DNA of 64,000 nucleotides. It comes from Rhodococcus sp. OK302. GTDB lineage: Bacteria; Actinomycetota; Actinomycetes; Mycobacteriales; Mycobacteriaceae. Below the pieces are notes generated by a model that worked only from the letters and a program-made list of their open reading frames with translations, did no database searches and was not told the origin of the DNA. Positions 8,573-19,076 of this stretch are shown here, in pieces. A program made the position numbers and the translations under genes. The stretch spans positions 1,710,501 through 1,774,500 of the forward strand of contig NZ_NPJZ01000001.1 in the NCBI RefSeq assembly GCF_002245895.1, given 5' to 3'. Positions within the stretch are counted from its first letter, which is position 1, and each line of letters begins with the position of its first letter.

Positions 8573-8791
8573 ATGAGCAGCAACGTGTATCGCGTGACGG
8601 AGATTGTCGGTTCGTCCACGGAAAGCAGTGACGCGGCAATCCGTACGGCAATCGCCCGGGCCAACGAGACTGTGCGCAATCTCGAATGGTTCGAGGTGGT
8701 GGAAACTCGCGGCCACATCGAGAACGGTGTGGTGGCTCATTTTCAGGTCACGTTGAAGGTCGGATTCCGAATCGACAACGGCGAAATCTGA
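8573..8791 (+). CDS. Dodecin flavin-binding protein
   Basis: A 72-residue dodecin: MSSNVYRVTEIVGSS, DAAIRTAIARANETVRNLEWFEV and HFQVTLKVGFRID match the family along its whole length. Trp43 (in LEWFEV) stacks on flavin in known dodecins, which assemble into hollow dodecamers that store or buffer FMN/FAD and sometimes CoA. It lies 17 bp after the hydrolase and 15 bp before the next gene, so all three may share a transcript. Confidence 0.93.
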   Translation: MSSNVYRVTEIVGSSTESSDAAIRTAIARANETVRNLEWFEVVETRGHIENGVVAHFQVTLKVGFRIDNGEI

Positions 8792-8806
8792 GTTTCGAGG
8801 TGATGT

Positions 8807-9688
8807 GTGGGCGTTGACCTTTCGGCCGCAGTCCAATTCATGGCCGGACATGCCCGGACCGTCGATCGGCATCGACTGAATCTTGTGCTCGGGCAGGGAA
8901 ATCGCGACGCGGCACTGGCGGCCGTCGACGGTTATCGCAACCTCGACGGTGGATACGGCTGGGGCCTCGAACCCGATCTGCGTTCGGCATCCAGTCAGCC
9001 GGGAGGTGCGCTGCACGCCTTCGAGGTGTTTGCAGATGTCGGTGCGCCGACGCCACAGGCCCGCGAACTGTGCGACTGGTTGCAGTCGGTCTCGCTCGCG
9101 GACGGTGGTTTGCCGTTTGCACTTCCGATTTCGGATCCGGCGGCGTGCGCTCCGTTCTGGGTGAGTGCCGATCCGAGTGCATCGTCGTTGCAGATCACCG
9201 CAATTGTGTGCGCGGCTGCGGCGAGGGTTGCCGAGTTCGATCCCGTGGTGGCGCAGCATCCGTGGTTCGGTGCGGCAGTTCGGTTCTGTCTCGATGCGAT
9301 CAACAGTGCCGGGGTTCTGGGCGCTCTCGAGTTGGCGTTCGCGCTGCAATTTCTCGATTCGATTGATCGGCAGTATCCCGAGGTCGAATCGTTGACGGAG
9401 AAGCTTGGTGTTCGGATTCCGCGGAACGGTGTGGTTCACGTCGAAGGTGGAGCGGTGGACGAGAACATGCGGCCACTCGATTTCTCTCCGTTTCCCGGTG
9501 GCCCCTCGCGTTCCCTTTTCGATGCGGAGGTGATGTCCGCTGAACTGTCGGCCCTGGCGTCCCGGCAGCAGGCCGATGGTGGGTGGAGCGTGGATTTCGA
9601 CAGTTATTCACCGGCCGCGACGCTGGAATGGCGTGGTCATGCCACGGTGAAGGCCATTTTCGTGTTGAAATGCAATGGAGTCGTCTGA
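8807..9688 (+). CDS. Terpenoid-cyclase/prenyltransferase-fold protein of unknown function
   Basis: A 293-residue protein with repeated helix-hairpin units of the alpha/alpha toroid: GYRNLDGGYGWGLEPD, SLADGGLPFALP and QQADGGWSVDF are QW-like (QxxDGGW) motifs. No DxDD or DDxxD cyclase acid cluster is seen, so true cyclisation is doubtful; such proteins may bind polysaccharide or isoprenoid. GTG at 8807 starts 15 bp after dodecin. Confidence 0.6.
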   Translation: MGVDLSAAVQFMAGHARTVDRHRLNLVLGQGNRDAALAAVDGYRNLDGGYGWGLEPDLRSASSQPGGALHAFEVFADVGAPTPQARELCDWLQSVSLADGGLPFALPISDPAACAPFWVSADPSASSLQITAIVCAAAARVAEFDPVVAQHPWFGAAVRFCLDAINSAGVLGALELAFALQFLDSIDRQYPEVESLTEKLGVRIPRNGVVHVEGGAVDENMRPLDFSPFPGGPSRSLFDAEVMSAELSALASRQQADGGWSVDFDSYSPAATLEWRGHATVKAIFVLKCNGVV

Positions 9689-9766
9689 CAACGATTCTCG
9701 CGCCGAATTGGAACACGTTATAGTCTGGACATAGATGTGCTCGTGTTTCAGGGATAGGGGAAAGCT

Positions 9767-11449
9767 ATGGCGTATGTGATCACGCAGCCGTGCTGCAACG
9801 ACGCCTCGTGTGTTGACGTGTGTCCGGTCAACTGCATTCATCCGACACCGGACGAAGCGCAATTCGCGACCACCGAAATGCTCTACATCGACCCCGACAC
9901 CTGCATCGACTGCGGTGCGTGTGTGGACGAGTGCCCGGTCGAGGCCATTTTCCCCGACAACGAGCTCAGCGAAGCTGACGCGCCGTACCTCGCAATGAAC
10001 GCGTCGTACTTCGAAAAGCATCCGATGGGTCCGGACTGGCCCGAGCCGATCAAGATGGCCAAGATCGATGCCGAACTGGGAACATTGAAGGTTGCTATCG
10101 TCGGCTCCGGTCCGGCAGCCTGTTACGCCGCAATGGAACTGACCGGCAAGCCTCGCGTCGAGGTCGACATCTTCGATCGCCTGCCCACGCCGTACGGATT
10201 GGTTCGCGCGGGCGTTGCCCCGGACCATCCGGGCACCAAGGGCGTCACCGACCAGTTCCGTGCCGTCGTCGCCAAGAAAACCGTGCATTGCCATTTCAAT
10301 GTCGAGGTGGGAAACCACATCTCGCATGCCGAACTGCTCGAGCATCACCATGCAGTGATCTACGCGGTCGGTGCAGCCGGCGACCGCAAGCTCGATATCC
10401 CCGGTGAGGATCTGCCGGGGAGTCACGCCGCGACAGAGTTCGTGGCCTGGTACAACGGTCACCCGAGTTACGCGGACCGCACGTTCGATCTGTCCGGTGA
10501 GCGGGCCGTCATCGTTGGCAACGGCAATGTCGCCCTCGATGTCGCACGCATTCTGGTTACGGATCCCGACGTGCTTGCAAAGACTGACCTTGCCGACCAT
10601 GCACTGGAAGCGTTGCGTAAGAGCAATATTCGTGAAGTTGTGATCCTGGGGCGTCGCGGTCCGGCGCAGGCCGCTTACACCAACCCCGAACTGTTGGCGC
10701 TGGGTCTGATGGCCGATGTCGACGTGGTGGTCGATCCGGCTGAGGCCGAACTCGACGACGCCAGCCGCGCATTTGTCGAGAGTGACGCAGCAGAACCGTC
10801 GGTGCTGCTCAAGGTCAAGCAGGCGCAGGAATTCGCGTCGCGCACCGCTGATCCCGCACGCAAGCGCATCGTGCTGCGGTTCCTCGCCTCGCCGGTGGAG
10901 ATTCTCGGAGACGGTGCTGTGGAGCAGGTGCGCATCGTGAAAAACGAGCTGGTAGCAACGCCGACGGGTCAGCTCTCGGCGCGGGCCACCTCGGAAACCG
11001 AAACCATCGACACCGGACTGGTCCTACGGTCCGTCGGCTACCGCGGAACTCCCGTCGCAGATCTGCCGTTCGACGAGGCGCGGGGCGTCATTCCCAACGA
11101 GAACGGCCGGGTCATCGATACGGAATCCGGAACTCCGATACCGGGTGTCTACGTTGCAGGCTGGATCAAGCGCGGACCCAGCGGCGTGATCGGCACGAAC
11201 AAGTACTGCTCGGCCGAGACTGTGTCGATGATTTTCGACGACTTTGCCAGTGGACGCCTGGCAACTCCCGAAGCTGATTCCGAGAAGCTGACGGTCCTGC
11301 TCGCGGATCGCTCGCCGGATCAGGTGGACTATCAGGGATGGCAGCGTATCGACAAGGCAGAACGCGCTTCCGGTGCTGCCGTGGGGCGCCCGCGAACCAA
11401 GTTCATCTCCATTGAATCGATGCTCGCAGCAGCTCGCGCCGAGAGCTGA
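9767..11449 (+). CDS. fprB: Ferredoxin-fused ferredoxin/NADP+ reductase FprB
   Basis: A 560-residue fusion. Residues 1-75 form a bacterial ferredoxin with CCNDASCVDVCPVNC and CIDCGACVDECPV, cysteine spacing that fits a 3Fe-4S/4Fe-4S or 2[4Fe-4S] pair. Residues about 105-560 are an adrenodoxin-reductase-type flavoenzyme with FAD-binding GSGPAACYAA, PTPYGLVRAGVAPDH, NADP-binding GNGNVALDVAR and the C-terminal GWIKRGPSGVIGTNK. It matches M. tuberculosis Rv0886 (FprB) closely. It passes electrons between NADPH and ferredoxins, possibly for P450s such as CYP125. A near-consensus AGGGATAGGGG site precedes ATG. Confidence 0.93.
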   Translation: MAYVITQPCCNDASCVDVCPVNCIHPTPDEAQFATTEMLYIDPDTCIDCGACVDECPVEAIFPDNELSEADAPYLAMNASYFEKHPMGPDWPEPIKMAKIDAELGTLKVAIVGSGPAACYAAMELTGKPRVEVDIFDRLPTPYGLVRAGVAPDHPGTKGVTDQFRAVVAKKTVHCHFNVEVGNHISHAELLEHHHAVIYAVGAAGDRKLDIPGEDLPGSHAATEFVAWYNGHPSYADRTFDLSGERAVIVGNGNVALDVARILVTDPDVLAKTDLADHALEALRKSNIREVVILGRRGPAQAAYTNPELLALGLMADVDVVVDPAEAELDDASRAFVESDAAEPSVLLKVKQAQEFASRTADPARKRIVLRFLASPVEILGDGAVEQVRIVKNELVATPTGQLSARATSETETIDTGLVLRSVGYRGTPVADLPFDEARGVIPNENGRVIDTESGTPIPGVYVAGWIKRGPSGVIGTNKYCSAETVSMIFDDFASGRLATPEADSEKLTVLLADRSPDQVDYQGWQRIDKAERASGAAVGRPRTKFISIESMLAAARAES

Positions 11450-11471
11450 CGACTGCAGGTTCGGGACCGTC

Positions 11472-13259
11472 TCACTCCACCTGTTCGGTGAGTGACCACT
11501 GTCCCGAACCCTGCAGTTCGAGTTGGCGATTGTGGAAAATGTTCAGCGTGCTGCGATGACCCACGCTGACGACAATGCTGTCGGGCAACTCGTCGCGGAG
11601 CATCCTGTACAACGAGTATTCGAGTCCTTCGTCGATCGCGGACGTTGCCTCGTCGAGGAACACGGTCCGGGGGTGGACCAACACAACCCGCGCGAATGCC
11701 AGTCGCTGTTGTTCGCCGGGTGAAAGAATCCGGGTCCAATCGGCCACCTCGTCGAGTCGGTCGGCCAGATGAGTGAGTTGCACCTTATCCAGGACCGCCC
11801 GGAGTGTGCCGTCGTCGGCGGCCTGCTGATCCGGATATGCCAACCCCGCGCGCAGCGAGCCGAGGGGCAGATACGGGCGTTGTGAGAGGAAAAGGGTTTC
11901 GCCGGTCGGCCGCGTCACGGATCCGTCCGCGTACGGCCACAACTGCGCGAGACTGCGTAGCAGGGTGGTCTTGCCGCTGCCCGACGCACCTTTGACCAGT
12001 AGGGCGTCGCCGGAAACCAGAGTCAGGTCAAGTTCGGAGATCAAGGTTTCACCGGAAGGCACGCGCACGTCGAGTCTACGGATGACGAGTTGGTCCCCGG
12101 ACTCGGAGACGTCGAGTATCGGTAGTGCGCGGGCACGCTGATTGGCGTTGGCGAGGCCGGTAAGGCGGATGAGGGTGGCCCGGAAACTCGCGAAATCTGC
12201 GTACGACTCACGGAAGAACGACAGTGAATCATGAACTTGGCCAAAGGCTTGCGCGGTCTGCATGACGTCGCCGAACGTCACCTGACCTTTGAACAGCCGC
12301 GACCCCTGCACCAGGAAGGGGAAGATGACCGCAGTCTGATTCACCGCCAGATTGAAACCGCTGAATTTGAGCGTCCGAAAAACGATGGCCCACATGTTGC
12401 GGATAACGGCAGCGAAACGCGTTCCCAGTGTTCGGCGTTCGACGTTCTCGCCGCGATAGAAGGCGATGCTTTCACCGTATTCGCGCAGACGCACCAAGGC
12501 GTAGCGGAAGGTTGCCCCGAGTTTCTCGTTCATGAAGTTCAGCATGATCAGCGGACGGCCGATCCAGAACGCGAGCGCCGTGCTCACCAGCACGTAGATG
12601 TAGACCAGGAAGATCATGGCCCGCGGGATCTCGGTACCGAAGATGGTCAGCGGTCCGGAGAGATCCCACAAGATTCTGGTGAAGCTCACGATCGACACCA
12701 TCGCGGTGACAGCGCCCATCGACAGCGTGTCCGAAGATGCCACGAAGGTTGTGATGTCCGTCTGGATGCGCTGATCAGGATTGTCGATCGGGTCCGCCAG
12801 AAAATTTCCTCGGTAGTAGGCCCGGCCGTCGAGCCAATCGTCGGTCAGTTGATCGTTGAGCCAGATACGCCACTTGATCTCGAGGGTTTGCCCCACCAGG
12901 TAGGTGACCAGAGAAGTCACGACGTGGATGACGGCCAGGATGGCGAATACTCCGAGGTAGTGCCAGAATCCGTCTTCGTCGAGGTTTTGGATGGTGTCGT
13001 AGAAATCCTTGAACCAGTAGGAGAACAGCACGGTCACGCGGACACCGAAGACGGTGAGCAGCAACAAGACTGCGAGGATCAGCATCGGAACCGGGGTACG
13101 CCGAGGATTGAAGTACGGCCACGCCATCCGTCGAAACTGGCGTCCCCAACGGGTGAAACGCGCCAGCAGCATCACCGTGATCGCCAGAATCACCACAGTG
13201 ATCGCGTAGGCCTTGGCCAGCCACAGCGCGCTGTCAGGTACGGCGCTGCTCCAGTTCAC
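11472..13259 (-). CDS. bacA: BacA/SbmA-like ABC transporter (Rv1819c type)
   Basis: A 595-residue half-transporter. The N-terminal 350 residues hold six predicted helices and motifs shared with Rv1819c (GRQFRRMAWPYF, LDGRAYYR, NPDQRIQ, YALVRLREYGESIAFYRGE, DSLSFFR). The ATPase domain has Walker A GASGSGKTT, signature LSPGEQQR and Walker B TVFLDEATSA. Rv1819c takes up cobalamin and hydrophilic peptides such as bleomycin, so import of such compounds is likely. I start at GTG 13,259, preceded by a GGAGG site, because the longer reading adds residues with no family match. Confidence 0.85.
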   Translation of the reverse strand: MNWSSAVPDSALWLAKAYAITVVILAITVMLLARFTRWGRQFRRMAWPYFNPRRTPVPMLILAVLLLLTVFGVRVTVLFSYWFKDFYDTIQNLDEDGFWHYLGVFAILAVIHVVTSLVTYLVGQTLEIKWRIWLNDQLTDDWLDGRAYYRGNFLADPIDNPDQRIQTDITTFVASSDTLSMGAVTAMVSIVSFTRILWDLSGPLTIFGTEIPRAMIFLVYIYVLVSTALAFWIGRPLIMLNFMNEKLGATFRYALVRLREYGESIAFYRGENVERRTLGTRFAAVIRNMWAIVFRTLKFSGFNLAVNQTAVIFPFLVQGSRLFKGQVTFGDVMQTAQAFGQVHDSLSFFRESYADFASFRATLIRLTGLANANQRARALPILDVSESGDQLVIRRLDVRVPSGETLISELDLTLVSGDALLVKGASGSGKTTLLRSLAQLWPYADGSVTRPTGETLFLSQRPYLPLGSLRAGLAYPDQQAADDGTLRAVLDKVQLTHLADRLDEVADWTRILSPGEQQRLAFARVVLVHPRTVFLDEATSAIDEGLEYSLYRMLRDELPDSIVVSVGHRSTLNIFHNRQLELQGSGQWSLTEQVE

Positions 13260-13481
13260 CGTGCACCTCCGTCGTGAAAACGGAAAGCCGATCCCGTCAG
13301 ATACGGAAGCTACTTGCGGGTTGACCGAAATGCGTGTCGTCAAACGTGCGCACCCGCGGTAGCTACGGTCCAGCGAACACTCGTATTGCCCGATTTTCCG
13401 TTTTGTGTGTTAATAACAAGGGGAATGTGAGGTTTGCTCCCGATCGTGCCTGTTGGCCGTTAAGCGGAGAACAGGGACGTT

Positions 13482-13510
13482 GGCGTCGGCACCAGGCGGG
13501 TGCCGACGCC
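13482..13510 (+). promoter_or_regulatory. 12-bp hairpin in the leader of the L,D-transpeptidase gene
   Basis: GGCGTCGGCACC (13,482-13,493) and GGTGCCGACGCC (13,499-13,510) form a perfect stem with loop AGGCG, 46 nt before the start codon and with no T tract. It sits in the 297-bp non-coding gap after bacA, where I see no other clear element. It could be an attenuator, an mRNA stabiliser or a protein-binding site. Confidence 0.4.
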
Positions 13511-13556
13511 GCCTCGCATGGCATGCGTATGCACGTGAACGAACGAAAGAAGTGAC

Positions 13557-14483
13557 ATGGTCAGCAAACGAGTACGTCGGACGTCACGGATCGCCGTGGC
13601 AATTGTCGGGGTAGTGGCGGCCGGACTCGCTCTTGCCGGACCTGCCGCGGCTTTCCCGCTTTATCCGGGTGGACCGGATGTTCCGGTGCCCGTCGTTGCC
13701 GGCATTCCCGGATTGGATCCGGCGATGCCCGGCTTCCTGGGTACTCCGGCGCAGATTCCGGTCCCGCCCATCGGTGTCCCCAACTTCTCGGCGCCGTCGG
13801 TCAACCCGTCCAACGGTGAGCGCGTCGGAATTGCCCAGCCCGTCATCATTCGATTCAACGAAGCGATCGGTGACCGTGCTACCGCGGAACGCGCAATTCG
13901 CGTCACGACCAACCCAGCTGTCGACGGTAGCTTCTACTGGATCAACGACAGCCAGGTTCGCTGGAAGCCGGCGCAGTTCTGGCCGGCCAATATCTCCGTG
14001 ACCGTCGACGCCGGAGATTCGCACTCCACGTTCAACATCGGTGATGCACTCGTCACCGTCGCCGACGACAACACCAAGCAGATCACCGTCACACGCAATG
14101 GTGAAGTGGTTCGCACCATGCCGACGTCCTTCGGTAAGCCCGGCCACGAAACCCCGAACGGCACCTACATCGTCGGCGAGCAACTGCGCGATATGTACAT
14201 GGACTCGTCTACCTATGGCGTTCCGATCAACTCGCCCGAGGGCTATCGCACCTACGTCGAGTACGCGTCGCGAATCTCCTACAGTGGCATCTTCGTTCAC
14301 GCGGCACCCTGGTCGGTAGCGCAGCAGGGGTTCACCAACGTGAGCCACGGTTGCCTCAATGTCAGTACCGAGAACGCCAAATGGTTCTTCGACAATGCGG
14401 GCAAGGGTGATCCCGTGATCGTGCAGAACACAGCCGGCGGAGTCCTCAGCGGCACCGACGGATTGGGCGACTGGAACCGCTGA
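13557..14483 (+). CDS. L,D-transpeptidase (YkuD), secreted
   Basis: A 308-residue cell-wall enzyme. Signal peptide in residues 1-31 ([13 protein letters not shown]), then a Pro/Gly-rich linker, an Ig-like domain ([21 protein letters not shown], residues about 82-170) and the YkuD catalytic domain with HAAPWS and the SHGCLNVS nucleophile Cys near residue 266. Enzymes of this layout make 3-3 cross-links in mycolata peptidoglycan and are the target of carbapenems. The Ig-like plus catalytic order matches the mycobacterial Ldt family, though which paralogue is uncertain. It appears monocistronic. Confidence 0.92.
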   Translation: MVSKRVRRTSRIAVAIVGVVAAGLALAGPAAAFPLYPGGPDVPVPVVAGIPGLDPAMPGFLGTPAQIPVPPIGVPNFSAPSVNPSNGERVGIAQPVIIRFNEAIGDRATAERAIRVTTNPAVDGSFYWINDSQVRWKPAQFWPANISVTVDAGDSHSTFNIGDALVTVADDNTKQITVTRNGEVVRTMPTSFGKPGHETPNGTYIVGEQLRDMYMDSSTYGVPINSPEGYRTYVEYASRISYSGIFVHAAPWSVAQQGFTNVSHGCLNVSTENAKWFFDNAGKGDPVIVQNTAGGVLSGTDGLGDWNR

Positions 14484-14604
14484 CAATATTCTGACGAAGG
14501 CCCGGTGCGAGAAGTATTCGCACCGGGTCTTTTTCGTATCCGGACGAGGCGTACGTTTCGTCGCGGAAACAGGTGCGCGATGGCGGAACGCTAGTCTGTG
14601 CGGC

Positions 14605-14931
14605 ATGACCGTCGCTCGCTCGCTACTGCTGTTCGTCCTTGCCGCCGTACTCGAAATCGGTGGGGCATGGTTGGTATGGCAGGGGATTCGTGAGCACAAA
14701 GGCTGGATCTGGGTCGGCCTCGGCGTGATCTCGCTGGGTCTCTACGGTTTGGTTGCGACTATGCAACCCGACGCCAATTTCGGTCGAATCCTGGCTGCGT
14801 ACGGCGGAATATTCGTTGCCGGTTCATTGCTCTGGGCAGTGGTGATGGACGGCTTCCGGCCGGACCGTTTCGATATCGCCGGTGCGGTGATCTGCCTCGT
14901 CGGAGTCGGAGTGATCATGTATGCCCGCTAG
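14605..14931 (+). CDS. YnfA / UPF0060 family membrane protein
   Basis: A 108-residue protein of four hydrophobic helices with family motifs [34 protein letters not shown] and [22 protein letters not shown]. YnfA proteins resemble small multidrug resistance transporters in size and topology, and some export quaternary compounds, but a substrate is not established here. Confidence 0.9.
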   Translation: MTVARSLLLFVLAAVLEIGGAWLVWQGIREHKGWIWVGLGVISLGLYGLVATMQPDANFGRILAAYGGIFVAGSLLWAVVMDGFRPDRFDIAGAVICLVGVGVIMYAR

Positions 14932-14998
14932 GGCCTTCGGCCCTGTGCGCCTTTTTGGTAGCGACCACTACCAAAAAGGCGCACAGGGGCTTTGCCCC
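14931..14998. terminator. Compound hairpin terminator between ynfA and the GNAT gene
   Basis: Three stems in a row: GGGCC-TTC-GGCCC (14,931-14,943), a 21-bp stem (14,941-14,961 with 14,968-14,988), and GGGGC-TTT-GCCCC (14,986-14,998). It separates convergent genes. The middle stem starts with the same CTGTGCGCCTTT as the hairpin at 3823. Confidence 0.75.
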
Positions 14999-15669
14999 TA
15001 AGCCTTCGCCCGAACCACCAGAACCGTGCCGGGGAACTCCGCAGCCAGCTCGCGGCGTGCATGCTTGATGCAGGCCGTGCCGTAACCCTTCTTACGGGCC
15101 TGCGGAGCGATCCAGATCGCGACATTCACTTCCTGATCGGTGAGCTCACCGAAAACCAGGCCGACGCTCTCCGGAACACCGGCTGAAACATCTTCGGCGA
15201 CAAACCAAGCTGCGCTTTCGTCTTCGATGCGACCCAAGCCTGCTGTCCGCTCCGCTCCGATTCGATCTTCGGCCCACGGAGCGCCGTTCTCGTCGAGCTG
15301 TTCTGCCGAACGTGTAGCGAACAGAGCCGCGTCCTCCGGGCTGGTGCTGAACGGGCGCAGATTGAAGTGCGCGCCGCTGCTGGCGGGACGATCCACGGTG
15401 GTCCATTCCAGGGTGGCGTCGAGGTTCTCGAGTTCGCTCTGGATGCGGTCGCGTGCCGCTTTGGTCAGGGCACTGAACTTGAGGCCCAACACGGCTTCTG
15501 CGTTAGTGGCGGAGGTGCCGAGCAGTTCTGCAACCGTCGTCACGGCAGCCTGATGATCAGCGCTGTCGACGACGGCATCCAGGACCTCGTGCCGTCGTTC
15601 CAACGCGCGAACGAGCGCGGCGGTGAGCTCTCGACGGTCCAGGATCTGATCTTGAATGTGCGTCGTCAT
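14998..15669 (-). CDS. GNAT acetyltransferase with N-terminal GyrA-like helical domain
   Basis: A 223-residue protein. Residues about 10-85 (RRELTAALVRALERRHEVLD, then LGTSATNAEAVLGLKFSALT) follow the pattern of the gyrase A helical region near its C-gate (RALVKALDALDEV, then IQAQAILDMQLRRLAALE). The C-terminal half is a GNAT domain with a predicted acetyl-CoA loop APQARKKGYGTACIKHA near residue 195. The acceptor is unknown; small molecule, antibiotic or protein are all possible. AAGGAG precedes ATG. It is monocistronic. Confidence 0.65.
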   Translation of the reverse strand: MTTHIQDQILDRRELTAALVRALERRHEVLDAVVDSADHQAAVTTVAELLGTSATNAEAVLGLKFSALTKAARDRIQSELENLDATLEWTTVDRPASSGAHFNLRPFSTSPEDAALFATRSAEQLDENGAPWAEDRIGAERTAGLGRIEDESAAWFVAEDVSAGVPESVGLVFGELTDQEVNVAIWIAPQARKKGYGTACIKHARRELAAEFPGTVLVVRAKA

Positions 15670-15789
15670 AAAGACTCCTTGCTGTTCGAGGCTGCAAACG
15701 TAGTGTCGTGCGGACCGTTACGACTCAATACTGCGTCACTTCGCCGCAGATGGCACCCGTTGGTCTCACGACACGGGGTGGAACGCGTC

Positions 15790-16281
15790 TCACGCCTGTT
15801 GCAACGGCTCACACACGATCACCGGGATGACTCGATCCGTCCAGGCTTGGTAGTTGTCGAAGTCGGCGTACATCGCCGTCAATTTCGGCCACAGCGCAGC
15901 GCGCTCCTCATCCGTCGCAACGCGGGCCTTCATCGACCGGGTCCGCGACTTGATCTGCACCGTCACCACGGGATCGGCCTTGACGTTGAGGTACCACATC
16001 GGGTTCTTGGGGAGCCCGCCTTGCGACGCCACCAGAATCACGTTGTCGCTGTCCTCGAGAAACAGCAACGGACTGATGCGCTCCTCGCCGGATTTGCGGC
16101 CCGTTGTGGTGAGCAGGCAGATCGGCAGTCCGCGTCGAAACGCACTGCCGACCCGCCACGTGCTGCCCAGCTTTCCACCAGTCGCTCGATACATCGCGAC
16201 GTTTGCCTTCGACATCCACTTGATGATGGTGACCGTCGCCGGTGCGTCGAGTCCCTTGGGTTTAACTGGGGGAGTGCTCAT
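15790..16281 (-). CDS. Deazaflavin (F420)-dependent nitroreductase-family protein, Ddn-like
   Basis: A 163-residue split-beta-barrel flavoprotein with the Ddn hallmarks LLTTTGRKSGEERISPLLFLED, GLPKNPMWYLNVKADP and VTVQIKSRTRSMKARV. Ddn (Rv3547) lies beside fadA5 (Rv3546) in M. tuberculosis, the same arrangement as here. These proteins use reduced F420 to reduce quinones or nitro drugs. The gene starts one base after the fadA5 stop, so it is co-transcribed with a steroid thiolase; a role in reducing a sterol intermediate or in redox protection is inference. Confidence 0.85.
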   Translation of the reverse strand: MSTPPVKPKGLDAPATVTIIKWMSKANVAMYRATGGKLGSTWRVGSAFRRGLPICLLTTTGRKSGEERISPLLFLEDSDNVILVASQGGLPKNPMWYLNVKADPVVTVQIKSRTRSMKARVATDEERAALWPKLTAMYADFDNYQAWTDRVIPVIVCEPLQQA

Positions 16282-16282
16282 T

Positions 16283-17542
<1,260 letters not shown>

Positions 17543-17552
17543 TCAATGTAAG

Positions 17553-17566
17553 TAGAACGTGTTACA
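17553..17566. promoter_or_regulatory. KstR operator, cyp125 side
   Basis: TAGAACGTGTTACA matches all fixed positions of TnnAACnnGTTnnA and lies 57 bp upstream of the cyp125 GTG. Confidence 0.85.
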
Positions 17567-17622
17567 CATCACGGATACGCATCACCCCCGGTGATGAAAA
17601 GGCTCAGGCTAGGAGAGACGTA

Positions 17623-18873
17623 GTGGCACAGCCCGCATTGCCCGAGGGATTCGACTTCACGGACCCTGATATCTACGCGGATCGGATGCCTTTCGAGGAA
17701 TTCGCCGAACTGCGGAAGACCGCCCCCGTGTGGTGGAACCCGCAGCCGCCCGAGGTCGGTGGATTCCAGGACGAGGGTTACTGGGTCGTCAGCCGGAACG
17801 AAGACGTCCGCGACGTCTCGCAGCGCAACGACGTCTTCTCGACGCACGAGAACACCGCGATTCCGCGCTTCGCAGACGACATCCCGCGTGAGAACGTCGA
17901 GATGCAGCGCTTCATCCTCATCAACAAGGATGCTCCGGAACACACCAAGCTTCGCAAGCTGGTTTCCCGCGGCTTCACGCCTCGGGCCATTAACAGCCTG
18001 CGTGACGAGCTCACCGAGCGTGCCGAGAAGATTGTGAAGGCGGCCGCCGAGAGCGGTGCCGGCGACTTCGTCACCCAGGTCGCTTCGGAGCTTCCGCTTC
18101 AGGCAATCGCGGAACTTCTCGGTGTGCCGCAAGAAGACCGCGTGAAGCTCTTCGACTGGTCCAACCAGATGACGTCGTACGACGACCCCGAGTTCGACAT
18201 CGATCCGAACGTCGCATCCATGGAGATCCTCGGCTACGCCTACCAGATGGCCGACGCGCGCAAGAAGTGCCCGGCTGACGATATCGTCACCAAGCTCATC
18301 GAAGCTGACATCGACGGAAATGAGCTCTCCCCAGAGGAATTCGGCTTCTTCGTGATCCTGCTCGCGGTCGCGGGCAACGAGACCACTCGCAATGCCATCA
18401 CACACGGCATGGTCGCGTTCCTCGACAATCCCGACCAGTGGGAGCTGTACAAGAAGGAACGGCCGAAGACCGCTGCTGACGAGATCGTTCGTTGGGCAAC
18501 CCCGGTTACGTCCTTCCAGCGCACCGCGCTCGAGGACACCGAGGTCGGTGGCCAGAAGATCAAGAAGGGCGACCGCGTAGTGATGATGTACGCGTCGGCC
18601 AACTTTGACGAAGAAGCCTTCGAGAACCCGACGAAGTTCGACATCATGCGCGATCCCAATCCGCATGTCGGCTTCGGTGGCACCGGTGCGCACTACTGCG
18701 TCGGCGCGAACCTTGCACGCCTCGAAATCGATCTGATTTTCAATGCGATTGCCGACCACCTTCCGGACATCACCCGGCTCGGAGACCCCCGTCGCCTGCG
18801 TTCCGGTTGGCTCAACGGCATCAAAGAGTTTCAGGTTGATTACAAGACTGCCGGTTGTCCGGTTAAGCACTGA
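17623..18873 (+). CDS. cyp125: Steroid C26/C27 monooxygenase CYP125
   Basis: A 416-residue cytochrome P450. I-helix LLAVAGNETTRNAITH carries the oxygen-activating pair, the ExxR and PERF-like region follows, and FGGTGAHYCVGANLAR places the haem-ligand Cys near residue 359. Sequence and divergence from fadA5 match M. tuberculosis CYP125A1 (Rv3545c), which oxidises the terminal methyl of cholest-4-en-3-one to the acid. GTG 17,623 follows AGGAGAG; the longer reading would run over the KstR site. Electrons probably come from FdxD and a ferredoxin reductase. Confidence 0.95.
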   Translation: MAQPALPEGFDFTDPDIYADRMPFEEFAELRKTAPVWWNPQPPEVGGFQDEGYWVVSRNEDVRDVSQRNDVFSTHENTAIPRFADDIPRENVEMQRFILINKDAPEHTKLRKLVSRGFTPRAINSLRDELTERAEKIVKAAAESGAGDFVTQVASELPLQAIAELLGVPQEDRVKLFDWSNQMTSYDDPEFDIDPNVASMEILGYAYQMADARKKCPADDIVTKLIEADIDGNELSPEEFGFFVILLAVAGNETTRNAITHGMVAFLDNPDQWELYKKERPKTAADEIVRWATPVTSFQRTALEDTEVGGQKIKKGDRVVMMYASANFDEEAFENPTKFDIMRDPNPHVGFGGTGAHYCVGANLARLEIDLIFNAIADHLPDITRLGDPRRLRSGWLNGIKEFQVDYKTAGCPVKH

Positions 18874-18912
18874 AACTAGCTCTATACTGAGTTAGTAACC
18901 GGCGAGTAGGTT

Positions 18913-19051
18913 TGTGTAGGTCGCGGGAGCAACGTTTATCGCTCCCGCCTACACAGAACTACATCTGAACGTTTCGGATGGCCCTTAGTCGGGTAATTCG
19001 GAACTAGGGCGGCGTCTGTGGGATCCCTCATCTCCCGCAGGCGCCGCTTTT
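18913..19051 (+). terminator. Tandem hairpins downstream of cyp125
   Basis: TGTGTAGG..GCGGGAGC pairs with GCTCCCGCCTACACA (18,913-18,955). A second 14-bp stem with two G-T pairs (19,009-19,022 with 19,034-19,047) is followed by TTTT, a good intrinsic terminator for cyp125. The rest of this 203-bp gap shows nothing else. Confidence 0.7.
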
Positions 19052-19076
19052 GTAGTTCCAATCGGCCCTTGGAGTT

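Noticed and set aside
13334..13555. 73-residue frame upstream of the L,D-transpeptidase gene
   Set aside because: It spans the hairpin and the ribosome site of the real gene and has no recognisable protein pattern.
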